Source: Lampris incognitus
Taxonomy: Eukaryota > Chordata > Actinopteri > Lampriformes > Lampridae
Assembly: GCF_029633865.1 (NCBI RefSeq)
Contig: NC_079223.1
Coordinates: 4,376,021 to 4,440,020 of the forward strand
DNA: 64,000 bases
Direction of reading: 5' to 3'
The notes below the pieces were generated by a model. The model did no database searches. It was given only the letters and a program-made list of their open reading frames with translations, and was not told where the DNA came from. How positions within the stretch are numbered: the first letter of the stretch is position 1; the number at the start of each line of letters is the position of its first letter. This document shows positions 37,318 through 47,934 of the stretch, piece by piece. The translations under genes were made by a program, and so were the position numbers.

Positions 37318-37562
37318 AAGTCCAGGAGAGACGTCGTCTTCTTCTTCTGCTTCTTCTTCTTCTTCTTCTTCTTCTTCTGCTCCTTCTTCTTCTTGGTGTT
37401 TATTGGCGGTCGGCAAACAGGAGAAACTTGACAGCAACGTCGAGCTTTCTTAGTATTTGTATGCACGGTGCCCATCTAAGTCAATGTTCTGAAAAACACA
37501 TGAATGTTATATTTCCCTGCTTACTTGATGCACGTTGACAATAAGTCTTGTTTGACCCTGCA

Positions 37563-37824
37563 AAGCTGGAGGACCGCGTCTACCCGTGGATCTGTCCCCG
37601 ACTCTGATTCTGACAGACCCGGGGAGGAGGCTCGCCGTAATGGGCTGCAGGTGAGAGAACAAGAACAGCTCCTCAGCCAGAATGGCCCGGTTCAGTCTGC
37701 CGGAGACGGCAACCTGTCACCCATCCGAACTCCCCTGAGCAAGACCCCGTCCAAACTCCTTGTGGAGATGAGGGAAAGAAAGCTTCACACATTCCTTTGC
37801 CCAGATAAGTCACAGCAACAATAA
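37563..37824 (+). CDS. Possible last exon of the unrecognised gene
   Basis: After a pyrimidine-containing acceptor (GACCCTGCAAAG) an open frame runs to a stop at 37822-37824. It reads VPDSDSDRPGEEARR, then LSPIRTPLSKTPSKLL, then VEMRERKLHTFLCPDK. Three S/T-P sites in a basic context suggest a CDK-type substrate. It has no repeat character. I do not recognise it. It may pair with the exon at 33959, with element B in the intron between them. Confidence 0.35.
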
Positions 37825-37900
37825 TAAGCGCGGCGTCATACCGAGCTGTGGGAGCTTTCCAACTCAGGGATGTGTTTGTTGCAGTTTGGCAGGCAGTGTG

Positions 37901-38458
37901 CAGCTGTGGAATGTGACCTAGTACATTTACTCAAGTACTGCACTTAAGTACAATTTTGAGGTAACTGTACTTTACTTGAGTATTTCCATTTTATGCTACT
38001 TTATGCTTTTACTCCACTACATTTCAGAGGGAAATATGGTACTAGTTGCTCCACTGCATTTGACAGCTTTAGTTACTAGTTACTTTGCAGATTTAGATTA
38101 TTAATACAAATTATAAATCAACTAATAATGATATATTTTTATAGGATAAGCTACCCAGCAGTATGTAAAGTAATTGAAATTGGCTCCACATTTACCAGCT
38201 GCAACATTAATGTGCTGAACAGATAATTGCGTCAATAATTATAGTCCAATAATATGATATATGACTCTGAAATGGGCCATTCTGCATAATAAGTACTTTT
38301 ACTTTTGCTACTTTAAGTATATTTTGATGCTAATACTTTTGTACTTTTAGTTAAGTACGATTTTGAATGCAGGACTTTTACTTGTAACAAAGTATTTTTA
38401 CACTGTGGTATTGCTACTTTTACTTCAGTAAAAGCTCTGAATACTTCTTCCACCACTG
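37901..38458. mobile_element. Non-autonomous hAT element (558 bp)
   Basis: Begins CAGCTGTGGAATG and ends CTTCCACCACTG, the imperfect TIR of a fish hAT MITE family rich in TACTCAAGTA-type motifs. The flanking 8-mers GCAGTGTG (37893-37900) and GCAATATG (38459-38466) match at 6 of 8 positions, consistent with an old 8-bp hAT target duplication. Confidence 0.75.
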
Positions 38459-38749
38459 GCAATATGTCAACCTGACACCATATACTGTATTTGTGTTTTG
38501 CCTTGTGCATCTGTGTTCTACAAATCTTTGAGCAAGTGCTCCAGGGGCACCACCTCCATAGCACCTGCAAGAAAAATATCTTGTGCTACTGACTTTGTGG
38601 GGTCATTGGGCATTGTGGTGGGCCATCATGTCAGGCACACTAAAGCACTGGGAGGTCAATATTCGTCAGTGTGCATCAGACTAATAACCTCAGCACCACA
38701 AAGTCCTTCTCCTGCTGGGGAAGTATTTTGCCCCTGATAATTCAGGTCA

Positions 38750-39205
38750 TCTGACACAAATAATGACACCCGGCTGCATTTAGATAGACACATCTCAAAA
38801 GGGGCACAGTTTGCTGAATGGAATTCTGCACACAACAGGGTTATGTGATTTCTGTCAGACGGAGGAAACTGTAGAGCATGTTATAATGCACTGTTGGAGG
38901 TTTCACAGGCAAAGAGCAGCAATGCTCCCAGAGAGGCTGGAATCAAGAGGAGGCGGTTTTATTAATGACTCTGTAATGTAATCATCAACAGTTGAACTAA
39001 TATAAGATTCAGTGCCACATGCTACCAACCCAGTGGGACCACTGGTGTAGCTGCCTTCTTATAAGACACTGATTTGTTCCATTTATGTTATTTTATTGTG
39101 TTTACTCTTTGTATTGTTTGGGGTTTGTCTGTTACCTGTTTGTCTTTGTCTGTTATGGACCCTGAGTCTGCAATAAAGTTTTGAATTGAATTGAATTGAA
39201 TTAAG
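38750..39205 (+). mobile_element. LINE 3' end with (GAATT)n tail
   Basis: An open stretch reads LCDFCQTEETVEHVIMHCWR, the C-terminal Cys-Cys-His-Cys zinc motif of non-LTR retrotransposons. An untranslated end follows with AATAAAGTTTTGAATTGAAT and a short tandem tail. Confidence 0.7.
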
Positions 39206-39574
39206 ATTATAGACAGCATAAGCAACCGCGCTTGTTGTTTAATAGTAACACATTTCATTAAAAAACAGGTGAAAAGAATCAGGTAGGATTTTTTTTATTG
39301 CATATAGGGATGGAGCATATAGGATTTATTTTTGAATTTGGTAGTTTCTGTCCCCCACAGGAGCAAGTCGGTCAGCATTGACTTAAAAAGGTGAGAGTGA
39401 CTGAGTTCATGAAATGAATAAAAACAATGAGGAATTTAACAGAGATGAGAAGTGAGACTGATTTAACTGAAGCAAAGAAGAGCAATAATGGGGACGCTGT
39501 ATTCTAAAAGTCATGAAATAACACGCAGCCAATTAACTTCCACCAGTACTTTGATTCATAGTCCGGAGTAGCAG
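39206..39574. other. No feature recognised
   Basis: AT-rich intergenic sequence; nothing identifiable. Confidence 0.4.
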
Positions 39575-40620
39575 GTCAAGTCAAGTCAATTTTATTTGTG
39601 TAGCCCAATATCACAAATTACACATGTGCCTCAGGGGGCTTAACAGCAACACAACATCCTGTCCTTAGACCCTCTCATCAGATAAGGAACAACCCCCTAA
39701 AAAACCCAAAACAAAACAAAGCCAAAACCCTTTAACAGGGGGAAAAACAGCAAGAACCCTCAGCGGAGAGCAACACAGGAGGATCTCTCTCCCAAGACGG
39801 ACAGCATGCAATGATGTTGTGTTCACACACTTTACACAACACAACACTGAAGAGGATTAACAGAATTATAATCTACTCATATATTTTCGTAATGTGTGTG
39901 TGTGTGGTTTTAGTGTAGATAGCGGGACCGAAAACTAAAGCACTTATGATCCTAATTCTTTTTGGAGGTGGTAGGTATTGTCTAAGAGAGTAAGGGAAAA
40001 CTCCCAGAAAATTAAAATTATGCATAAATATGCAAAATATGAATTTTTCTAAAAATGGCTAAAAACCACTTTTCTCGGCATTTCAGATGATTCTGAGCGT
40101 CTTTGATTTTTTTCACCTATATAATCTTTTTTTCTGGGACTTGGAAATGTTTTGGCATTATGCAAAATATATGCATTTTTGCAAAAATGTACTTATGATC
40201 CTAATTTTTGTGGGAGGTGGTAGGTATTGTTCCAGAGAGGACCAGAAAAATAGCAGAACATTAAAATATAATTATAATAATTATGCATAATTATGCAAAA
40301 TATACATTTTCTAAAATGGCTAAAAACCACTTTTCTCGGCATTTCAGATGATTCTGAGCATTTGGGGGGAGGGAGCTGGAGTGGGGGGGGTTTAGGGGCA
40401 GGGGGAAGGATGAAGAGGAGGGAGATTTAGACGGGTGGATAACCAAACCGCTACATTGTAGCGGGGTTCTTCTAGTGGACTTATAAAATGTATGAAGGAG
40501 ATGACCCGCAGGATGCCAAGCAGAGTCCAGACGCCACCGGAACAGCCCAGCACCAGAGCCACGCGACCAGCATCATCATGTAAAACAATTTTTTTTTAAA
40601 AATGATATGGATTTATAAGA
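39575..40620. repeat. Repeat family D (copy 1), interrupted by an insertion
   Basis: Starts TCAAGTCAATTTTATTTGTG and contains GCCTCAGGGGGCTTAACAGC, GGAGGATCTCTCTCCCAAGA and GATGCCAAGCAGAGTCCAG. It matches the copy at 57812-58285 in order. An extra segment of about 600 bp (about 39876-40478) splits this copy and contains an internal tandem duplication. Confidence 0.7.
39876..40478. repeat. Insertion with internal ~240-bp tandem duplication
   Basis: CTTATGATCCTAATTCTTTT ... CACTTTTCTCGGCATTTCAG occurs twice (about 39945-40095 and 40190-40355). Both copies carry TGCATAA/TGCAAAATAT motifs. The surrounding repeat D is continuous if this segment is removed. Confidence 0.55.
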
Positions 40621-40999
40621 TATATAAAAAGAAAACGTGACGAGGGGGATGATAGGCAGCGTCCAAGTGGCGACCACCGTCACCACGGAGACCTGGGAGG
40701 AGGACCGACCGCACGTGCACACAAGGGAGACTCCCATGACACCATTCACACACAGAAGAAGAAGAGAAAGGAGAGAAAAGACGTGTGAGAGAAGGGAACA
40801 GTTTGCAATAGTCATTAGTCATAATCAATTAAGTCGTCAATTAGTCATAAATCCATTGAGATAGGTGGCGATAGTTCACCGTAAAGCCGGATGCCGACTG
40901 CAATTGAATTCTAAAACAAGGAAGAAGAAAACTAAAAAGCGAAGAAGAAGAAGAAGAAGAAGAAGAAGAAGAAACCAGCCCAAGCAGAAGCGGCCGCAG

Positions 41000-41132
41000 T
41001 AGGTGATTGGTTCATTTTCATCCCGTGACCGTGTCGTCATCGCGTTACCCGCGTTTGTTGAAGAACACAACATACGCTGACGTTTGGCGGGATTCGGCGA
41101 CGAGAGCCCGGCGTTTCCCCCTCACGCAAACG
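41000..41132 (+). promoter_or_regulatory. PRIM2: PRIM2 promoter and non-coding first exon
   Basis: An inverted CCAAT box (ATTGG, 41006-41010) is followed about 75 bp later by TTTGGCGGGA (41083-41092), a consensus E2F site, in CpG-rich sequence. A donor GGTAAAG cuts after 41132. The first coding exon, 3.8 kb downstream, begins with a splice acceptor just before the ATG, so a separate leader exon is expected here. E2F control fits a DNA-replication gene. Confidence 0.65.
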
Positions 41133-41529
41133 GTAAAGACTCACCAAGTGCTGTGTTTGACATTGTTTTTCGCCGTGTAGAATTAGCAGTGCACTAATTG
41201 TTTACGTTTAGATGCGAGACTCTTGTACAATATGTAGTTATCCGCAACCTTGGATTAAGGTAGCGAGTCTTACAAAAACCTGCTCAGTGATGTGTGGCTC
41301 GTCCCAAGATCAGGGCCGGAGCCGGTGGACGGTCCTCTTGGATCAAGGCAGTTAGTTCTCTGTTGATACTCTAGCTAGCGCTACATGAGGCCTGCAGGTA
41401 TCGGGGCTAGGGGTTTAGTGTAAACCAAACCAAACCTGATCCAGTATCCACCGGCCTAGAACACCCAGTGATATTCCAGTATTCCGTGTACGTACAGCCA
41501 GAGGTGGACAAAGTACACAACTCCTTTAC

Positions 41530-42020
41530 TTGAGTCTAAGTATCGATACTCCCGGTCAGACATTACTCCATTACTTGAGTCTAAGTATAGATACTCCTGG
41601 TCAGACATTACTCCTTTACTTGAGTCTAAGTATAGATACTCCCGGTCAGACATTACTCCTTTACTTGAGTCTAAGTATAGATACTCCCGGTCAGACATTA
41701 CTCCTTTACTTGAGTCTAAGTATAGATACTCCCGGTCAGACATTACTCCTTTACTTGAGTCTAAGTATAGATACTCCCGGTCAGACATTACTCCTTTACT
41801 TGAGTCTAAGTATAGATACTCCCGGTCAGACATTACTCCTTTACTTGAGTCTAAGTATAGATACTCCCGGTCAGACATTACTCCTTTACTTGAGTCTAAG
41901 TATAGATACTCCCGGTCAGACATTACTCCATTACTTGAGTCTAAGTATAGCTACTCCCGGTCAGACATTACTCCATTACTGAGTCTAAGTATAGATACTC
42001 CTGGTCAGACATTACTCCGA
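41530..42020. repeat. 45-bp minisatellite at the end of the hAT element
   Basis: About ten near-identical 45-bp units starting TACTCCTTTACTTGAGTCTA and ending GGTCAGACAT. They form the subterminal region of the hAT element. Because 45 is divisible by three, open frames with 15-residue repeats appear on both strands; these are not genes. Confidence 0.95.
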
Positions 42021-43169
42021 TACAAGTGAACGTTGTGCAGTCAATTTTTTATTTGCGTTAAAGTACTGGAGTACTTGCTTTTAAAACTTAAGTATTCAAA
42101 AGTACATTTTTTTAATGTCAACGCATTGTGTTGTTGCCACAGTGTCTCATTTACAGAAGAACCTCATGACTGAGACAACCTGCTGAATGCACCGACTTGC
42201 GTGTAGAACCTGTGGAATGAAAAGCTGGTGGAATATGCTGCAAAGCATATAGAAATGCCTACAGAAAAGCCTACAGAAATGAAAAGCCTATAGAAAAGCC
42301 TATAGAAAAGCCTATAGAAATGCCTACAGAAATGCCTACAGAAATGCCTACAGAAATGAAAAGCCTATAGAAATGCCTACAGAAATGAAAAGCCTATAGA
42401 AATGCCTACAGAAATGAAAAGCCTATAGAAATGCCTACAGAAACACAGTTGAATGGACAAAAGCAAAGCCATTGGTGTTTTCATTTTTTTTATTTAACAC
42501 AGCAATAAAACAATTTAATAAATAATTATAATAACAACAACAATAATAATAATTAATAACAATTTAATAAAACAACCAACCTACCTTAAAACCCCAGTTG
42601 CACACCTCTAGCTTTATAACTGCCTAACAGCAACACTGCTTTAAGTGAGACAAAAAAAAAAAAAAAAAAAACCTCAATAAAGATTGTATTAATTCACAAC
42701 CAAGCAAAACTTTCAGACAATGAGTATTGGTTAATTTTGAGGTAACATCCACCCAATTTTAAAGTCCAAAAGAAGTGCACTTCTGCTGTCAATGCGAAGT
42801 TTGTTGTGGCTGACTTCTACTGTACTGTCCATAGTGAGGTCTTACCCTCTGTGTAGGAGAGTGCTTACCAACTGATGTCTGGGTCATTCGCGTGCACTCT
42901 TTTTGTAATTAGGGTATTTGCAGCGGCATGAGTTGAGTCGTTTCCCGTAGCCCACAGCACTGCCACACAAAGACAAAAACACATAGAAACTTCAAGAACA
43001 CACATACTAACTAACACATATATCCAAACTAAAAAAAAAAATCACCGTCCAAGGGACGCTGCCCGATGCAGATTTAGGCCCCGCCATGAGTTGGGTTGAT
43101 CGATTGGCCTCGAAGGAGGTAAACTGGACTGTTAATCCCTGTGGTCTTGGTGTCCTATGTTTCTATTTT

Positions 43170-43430
43170 AGGATGGCTTTTTTTTTAAGATATTCTTGCC
43201 AGACCTTGAAAATGGAAACAAGAATTGAGTGAGAGGTGAAAAAATTCTCACTCTGGTCAAACTTGAAGAAGTTTTTATTCAACTTCAGTAGAAGCTGGTT
43301 TTCAAAGTTGTGTGAATTAATTCTTCCCCTTGTTGGGAAGATCAATCCATCTGCGCTAAAATGCCTTTCACAGGCAGCAGAGGCAGGCAGGGCTTTATAT
43401 TCTTTCGCTGTGAAACGTTTTCTTAAACTT
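43170..43430 (-). pseudogene. hAT transposase C-terminal remnant
   Basis: Minus strand reads LPASAACERHFSADGLIFP, then TRGRINSHNFENQLLLKLNK. This is the conserved hAT dimerisation segment (S-x-x-x-E-R-x-F-S-x-x-G ... L-x-x-x-N). The upstream catalytic part is not recognisable in the element. Confidence 0.8.
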
Positions 43431-43486
43431 TAGTATTAGCATTTTATCTCCCATAGCCGACATGGAGGAGAAACTGGTTGCAGATG

Positions 43487-43718
43487 TAGTGGCACCCCCA
43501 AGGGGTGGCCAGGGGTGGCCTATGATACCACCCTGATACTACCCCTGCCCCCCCCCCCCCCCCCAGCCACAAGTCGCATATGCAGAATATGCTTCTGATT
43601 ATGCATAATGTGCTTTTATCTGATATTTTACATTAGGTGCTGTTCATGGTGTGCCACCCCAAGATTTTCAGTGGCCCAATTTGGCCACCCCTATGAAAAA
43701 TTTCTGGGGGCGCCACTG
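43487..43718. mobile_element. Small hAT MITE nested in the hAT element
   Basis: Perfect 8-bp flanking duplication TGCAGATG (43479-43486 and 43719-43726). Ends are TAGTGGCACCCCC and GGGGGCGCCACTG. About 232 bp, no coding capacity. Confidence 0.85.
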
Positions 43719-44967
43719 TGCAGATGTTGCTGGCTTTCCTGTCCTGTACGGTGCATCCCTGTCCATTTACAGGGACGTTAATTAAAAAATAAAAAAAGAT
43801 GCATGGAGGCAGATCTCCGAGATTGTTGGGGTGAGTGGTGAGGTTAAGTGAATGGCAAATTTAAGCATTTGTCAATGATGCCAGCTGAAATTCCTCATCA
43901 GCAGTACATAGCCTATGTGAAGGATTGTGAGCAGGCCTTATTTTTTTTGTAAGCGAATCAGCTAAAATTAAACCGTTCATCTGAAAAAATCACCTCCGGC
44001 GGCGTTGTCTCCGTGCATGGATAGCGGCGATTGCGAATGCTGCTTTGCGGTCCATGGTGAAACAGTGTTTGAAGCAAGATCACACTATAGGAAAATAAAT
44101 TCCCTCCAAAACATGTTTTTCAGCAGGAACGCACCTGATTTGTGGGTTCATGCATTTAATGAGCGATATATTAATAGGCCCGCCTTTAAGAAAATACAAA
44201 CATACAACTCCACGATGAATATAGCAAAGATGATGTAAATATAACATATACATGAATGTAAACTATAATATATATTTATAGTATTTATTAGTATACACTT
44301 TTGTTTAAATTGACGCATCTGTCAATACATTTGTAGCCCACTTCCTCAAAACTATGTTAGCTATACCCACAAGCTGGCTGCAGCCAGCGACAGCGACATA
44401 CAGCAATAAAGTTGCTGCCGGTGTGAGCGCAGGGCAGCGGGCACCTTCATAGAAATGTAGTGGAGTCAAAAGTACAATATTTGTCTTTCAAATTTAGTGG
44501 AGTAAAAGTCATAAGTTTCCAAAAAAAGTAAAGTACAGATATTCGAGAAATGTACTTGGTTACTGTCCACCCCTGTGTACAGCAAATAGACTGGGATTAA
44601 ATAGGAAGGAAGTGATTGGTTGAATCGTGTTAGTCTCTCCACCAGACAGTTTGATAGTTGGGCAGTCTTAATTTGGACGTCCTGCAGATGGTAGCTGTTG
44701 AAGCATTCATTGATTCACTGCAGTCAAAATGCAAAGGTAGTCTCAGCCAAAGTCAATGCAAATAGCAACCAAACAAGCATTTTATTTCCCCCGCAACTCC
44801 AGCGCAACAAATTGGAGACAGCTTACCAAATAGGAAAAAGAACCCCATAACACATTTGTGCACAAATAACTAGTCAGGAAAGAGTAATTTCAAAGCCAGT
44901 TTGATAATATTGTAATAACTTTGGTACAATAACCACATTCATTTTCCTTACCTTACAATTAGGCATC

Positions 44968-47740
44968 ATGCAGTTTCCCGGCAGAAGGAGGAAGTTACTT
45001 ACCAACCATCAGACAGAACTCTATGGACATTTTTTGCAATTCTATGGACAGCCTCCTCTCGAAAACATCTCACTCGCAGAGTTTGAGACATTTGCTGTGG
45101 AGAGATTGAAGTGTAAGACGCATGCCTGTACAAAGATACTGAAATTTATACTGTCAAATTGTAGAAGTCTGAAGGCATTGACAATGAGCATTGTGTGTTC
45201 CTGTCAAATATAAACTGCAATTCGGTAAATGATTTTTTTTTTTTTTTTACAATAATATTAAGTCTTTTCCCATTGTTGCAGTGTTGAAGACTGTTGAGAA
45301 TTTGGGAGTGAGTTATTTCAAAATGTCTGAGCAGTACACAAACAAACTCCGCTCAGAGCTTTCAACCCTGAACTTTCCCTACAGAAGTGACATTGTGAGT
45401 ATAACTGTAAGACCAAGCATGAGTGTTGACTTTGCAAATCCAGTACTAACCTGTGTGTCTTGCTGAATAACAAGGCCAGAGTCTCATAGTACAGTTTTTC
45501 TTTATATCAGTGGTGCCAAATTATGTGCCCCGGAGTGCCATGTATATGCATACGTTGCCAACCTAACACTCCACCAGCTGGCTCCACTGAGTAGTCCTCC
45601 TCTGTCTGGCTGAAAGACATTAAGAAGGTGGAATGAACTGGTGTTGTGTTGGGTCAGAATGAAAATTCATATAATAATGATAACTTCATTTATATAGCAC
45701 TTTTCTCAAGTGTTACAAAATGCTTTACGCTAACTACTATTACTACTACCACTGTTTCTCAAAGCAAGCAAATTACCTCATATCTTGTACCAGTTAAAAG
45801 TTTGGACACATCTACTCATAGTAGAGTTTTCACTGAATTTTACTGAAGTGCTAAATGACAAAGCTTGTTGGGGTGGGGGGCATTTTGAAAGTTTTAAAAA
45901 AAAAAAAGTTTTAATTTAAAATTTTTTCGGAAGGGCGTCCAGGTGGCGTGGTGGTCTATTCCGTTGCCTACCAACACGGATCGTCGGTTCGAATCCCCGT
46001 GTTACCTCCGGCTTGGTCAGGCGTCCCTACAGACACAATTGGCCGTGTCTGCTGGTGGGAAACCAGATGTGGGTATGTGTCCTGGTCGCTGCGCTAGCGT
46101 CTCCTCTGGTCAGTCAGGACATCTGTTCGGGGGGGGGGACTGGGGGGAATAGCGTGATCCTCCCACGCGCTACGCCCCCCTGGTGAAACTCCTCACTGTC
46201 AGGTGAAAAGAAGCGGCTGGTGACTCCACATGTATTGGAGGAGGCATGTGGTAGTTTGCAGCCCTCCCCGGATCGGCAAGGGGGTGGAGCAGTGACCGGG
46301 ACAGCTCTGAAGAGTGGGGTAATTGGCCGGATACAACTGGGGAGAAAAAGGGGGTAAAATCCAAAAAAAAAAAAAGTTTTGGAAAGGAATTCAAGATTTT
46401 GAAAAACATTCAATCAGGTATGTCCAAACTTTTGGGTTGGTACCGTATGAGAAAATGTAAAATAAACATTTAAAAAATTAACCATTTGCCATCAAAGTAC
46501 AGCAAAGTATTAGGCATTATTTGAAGTGAACACTTCTCATAATGCATTATCACCAAATCAGTTTTAACATGGCATCTTCCAACAGGACCAAAGCTGGAAC
46601 CATATCAGGGATGTATTTACAGCCAAAAGTGAAATTCCCACCACTGCTGCAAAAATATATACAGAAAAACTGTAGTGAGAAATGGAAAAACAAAGTCACT
46701 AACGTACATTTACTCTCAAAACCTAAAAAGGATGATAGAAAACCTCCAAGTGGACCAAGTGAACATGAGAAACGGAGAAAGGACCACATATCCCACTTCA
46801 TTCTAAGGCTCGCTTATTGCCAGACGTAAGCACATAGCTCATGTCGATTTATTTTAACAAATACAGTCTGTAAAAGCTGACTCGGCGTCTAACAGCTGAA
46901 CTAAACATTTCTTTTTCAAATGTTATCTTAGAGAGGATCTCAGGCGATGGTTTATACAGCAGGAGGTTGACCTCTTCCGCTACCACTTCCATTACCTGTC
47001 TGCAAAATGTAAAAGTGAATTTCTGCTCCGAAATAACCTGCAGTATTATACGGTAAGGCTTTTCATATTGTTTCAGCATCTTGTCTGTTTTTAATGACCT
47101 CCCCCCGTGCAGCCTGAACCAAGATGTTATTGAGTGCAGACTAAGAGCCTGTTCCTCACCACAGCTGGACTGTTTGCTGTTTTTTCTGACTTGGATCACC
47201 AGGGCATTGTAGTTCAAATAGTAGAGATGTTATTTATTTGTTGCAGCCAACCTGTATCAACAGTTATCTGAAATATAAGCTGCATATATAAAGAAAAATT
47301 GAAACCAGTCTTAATTCAAAGTTATAATATTAGTTGTTTAGAGCTTAAGTAAAAATGCATGCCAAGTAGTCATGGTAGGTTTGAATTCGTGGGCAAAGGG
47401 GCGACATTCACTTCTTCTGTTAACAAAACTGGCAGTTTGAAGGTGTGTTTCAAGTTAAAGCTTCTGAAACACTTTCCTGTACATTGCAACTATGGAAAAG
47501 GGTCCACTTATTTATGTCACAGATGTTTGGGATGGAGGCGGCACAGTGGCGCAGTGGTTAGCACGGTCGCCTCACAGCAGGAAGGTCCTGGGTGCGAGCC
47601 CCGGGGTAGTGGGGTCGTTCCGGGTCGCCCTCTGTGTGGAGTTTGCATGTTCTCCCCGTGACTGTGTGGGTTTCCTCCAGGTGCTCCGGTTTCCTCCCAC
47701 AGTCCAAAGACACGTAGGTCAGGTGAATCGGCCGTACTAC

Positions 47741-47790
<50 letters not shown>

Positions 47791-47867
47791 TGTGAGTGAG
47801 TGAGTGAGTGAGTGAGTGAGTGAGTGAGTGAGTGAGTGAGTGAGTGAGTGAGTGAGTGAGTGAGTGA

Positions 47868-47934
<67 letters not shown>

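Larger units (their letters stand above)
41499..44575 (-). mobile_element. hAT transposon (3.08 kb), degenerate, in PRIM2 intron 1
   Basis: Ends CAGAGGTGGACAAAGTA and ...TACTGTCCACCCCTG are hAT-type inverted repeats. The flanking 8-mers CGTACAGC (41491-41498) and TGTACAGC (44576-44583) match 7 of 8, a good target duplication. The minus strand keeps the transposase C-terminus (about 43170-43430), and the rest is mostly lost. It contains a 45-bp array, a ~28-bp AATGCCTACAGAAATGAAAA repeat (42245-42450) and a nested MITE. Confidence 0.85.

Noticed and set aside
41456-41982. Open frames on both strands with 15-residue repeats
   Set aside because: By-product of the 45-bp minisatellite (length divisible by three) inside a hAT element.
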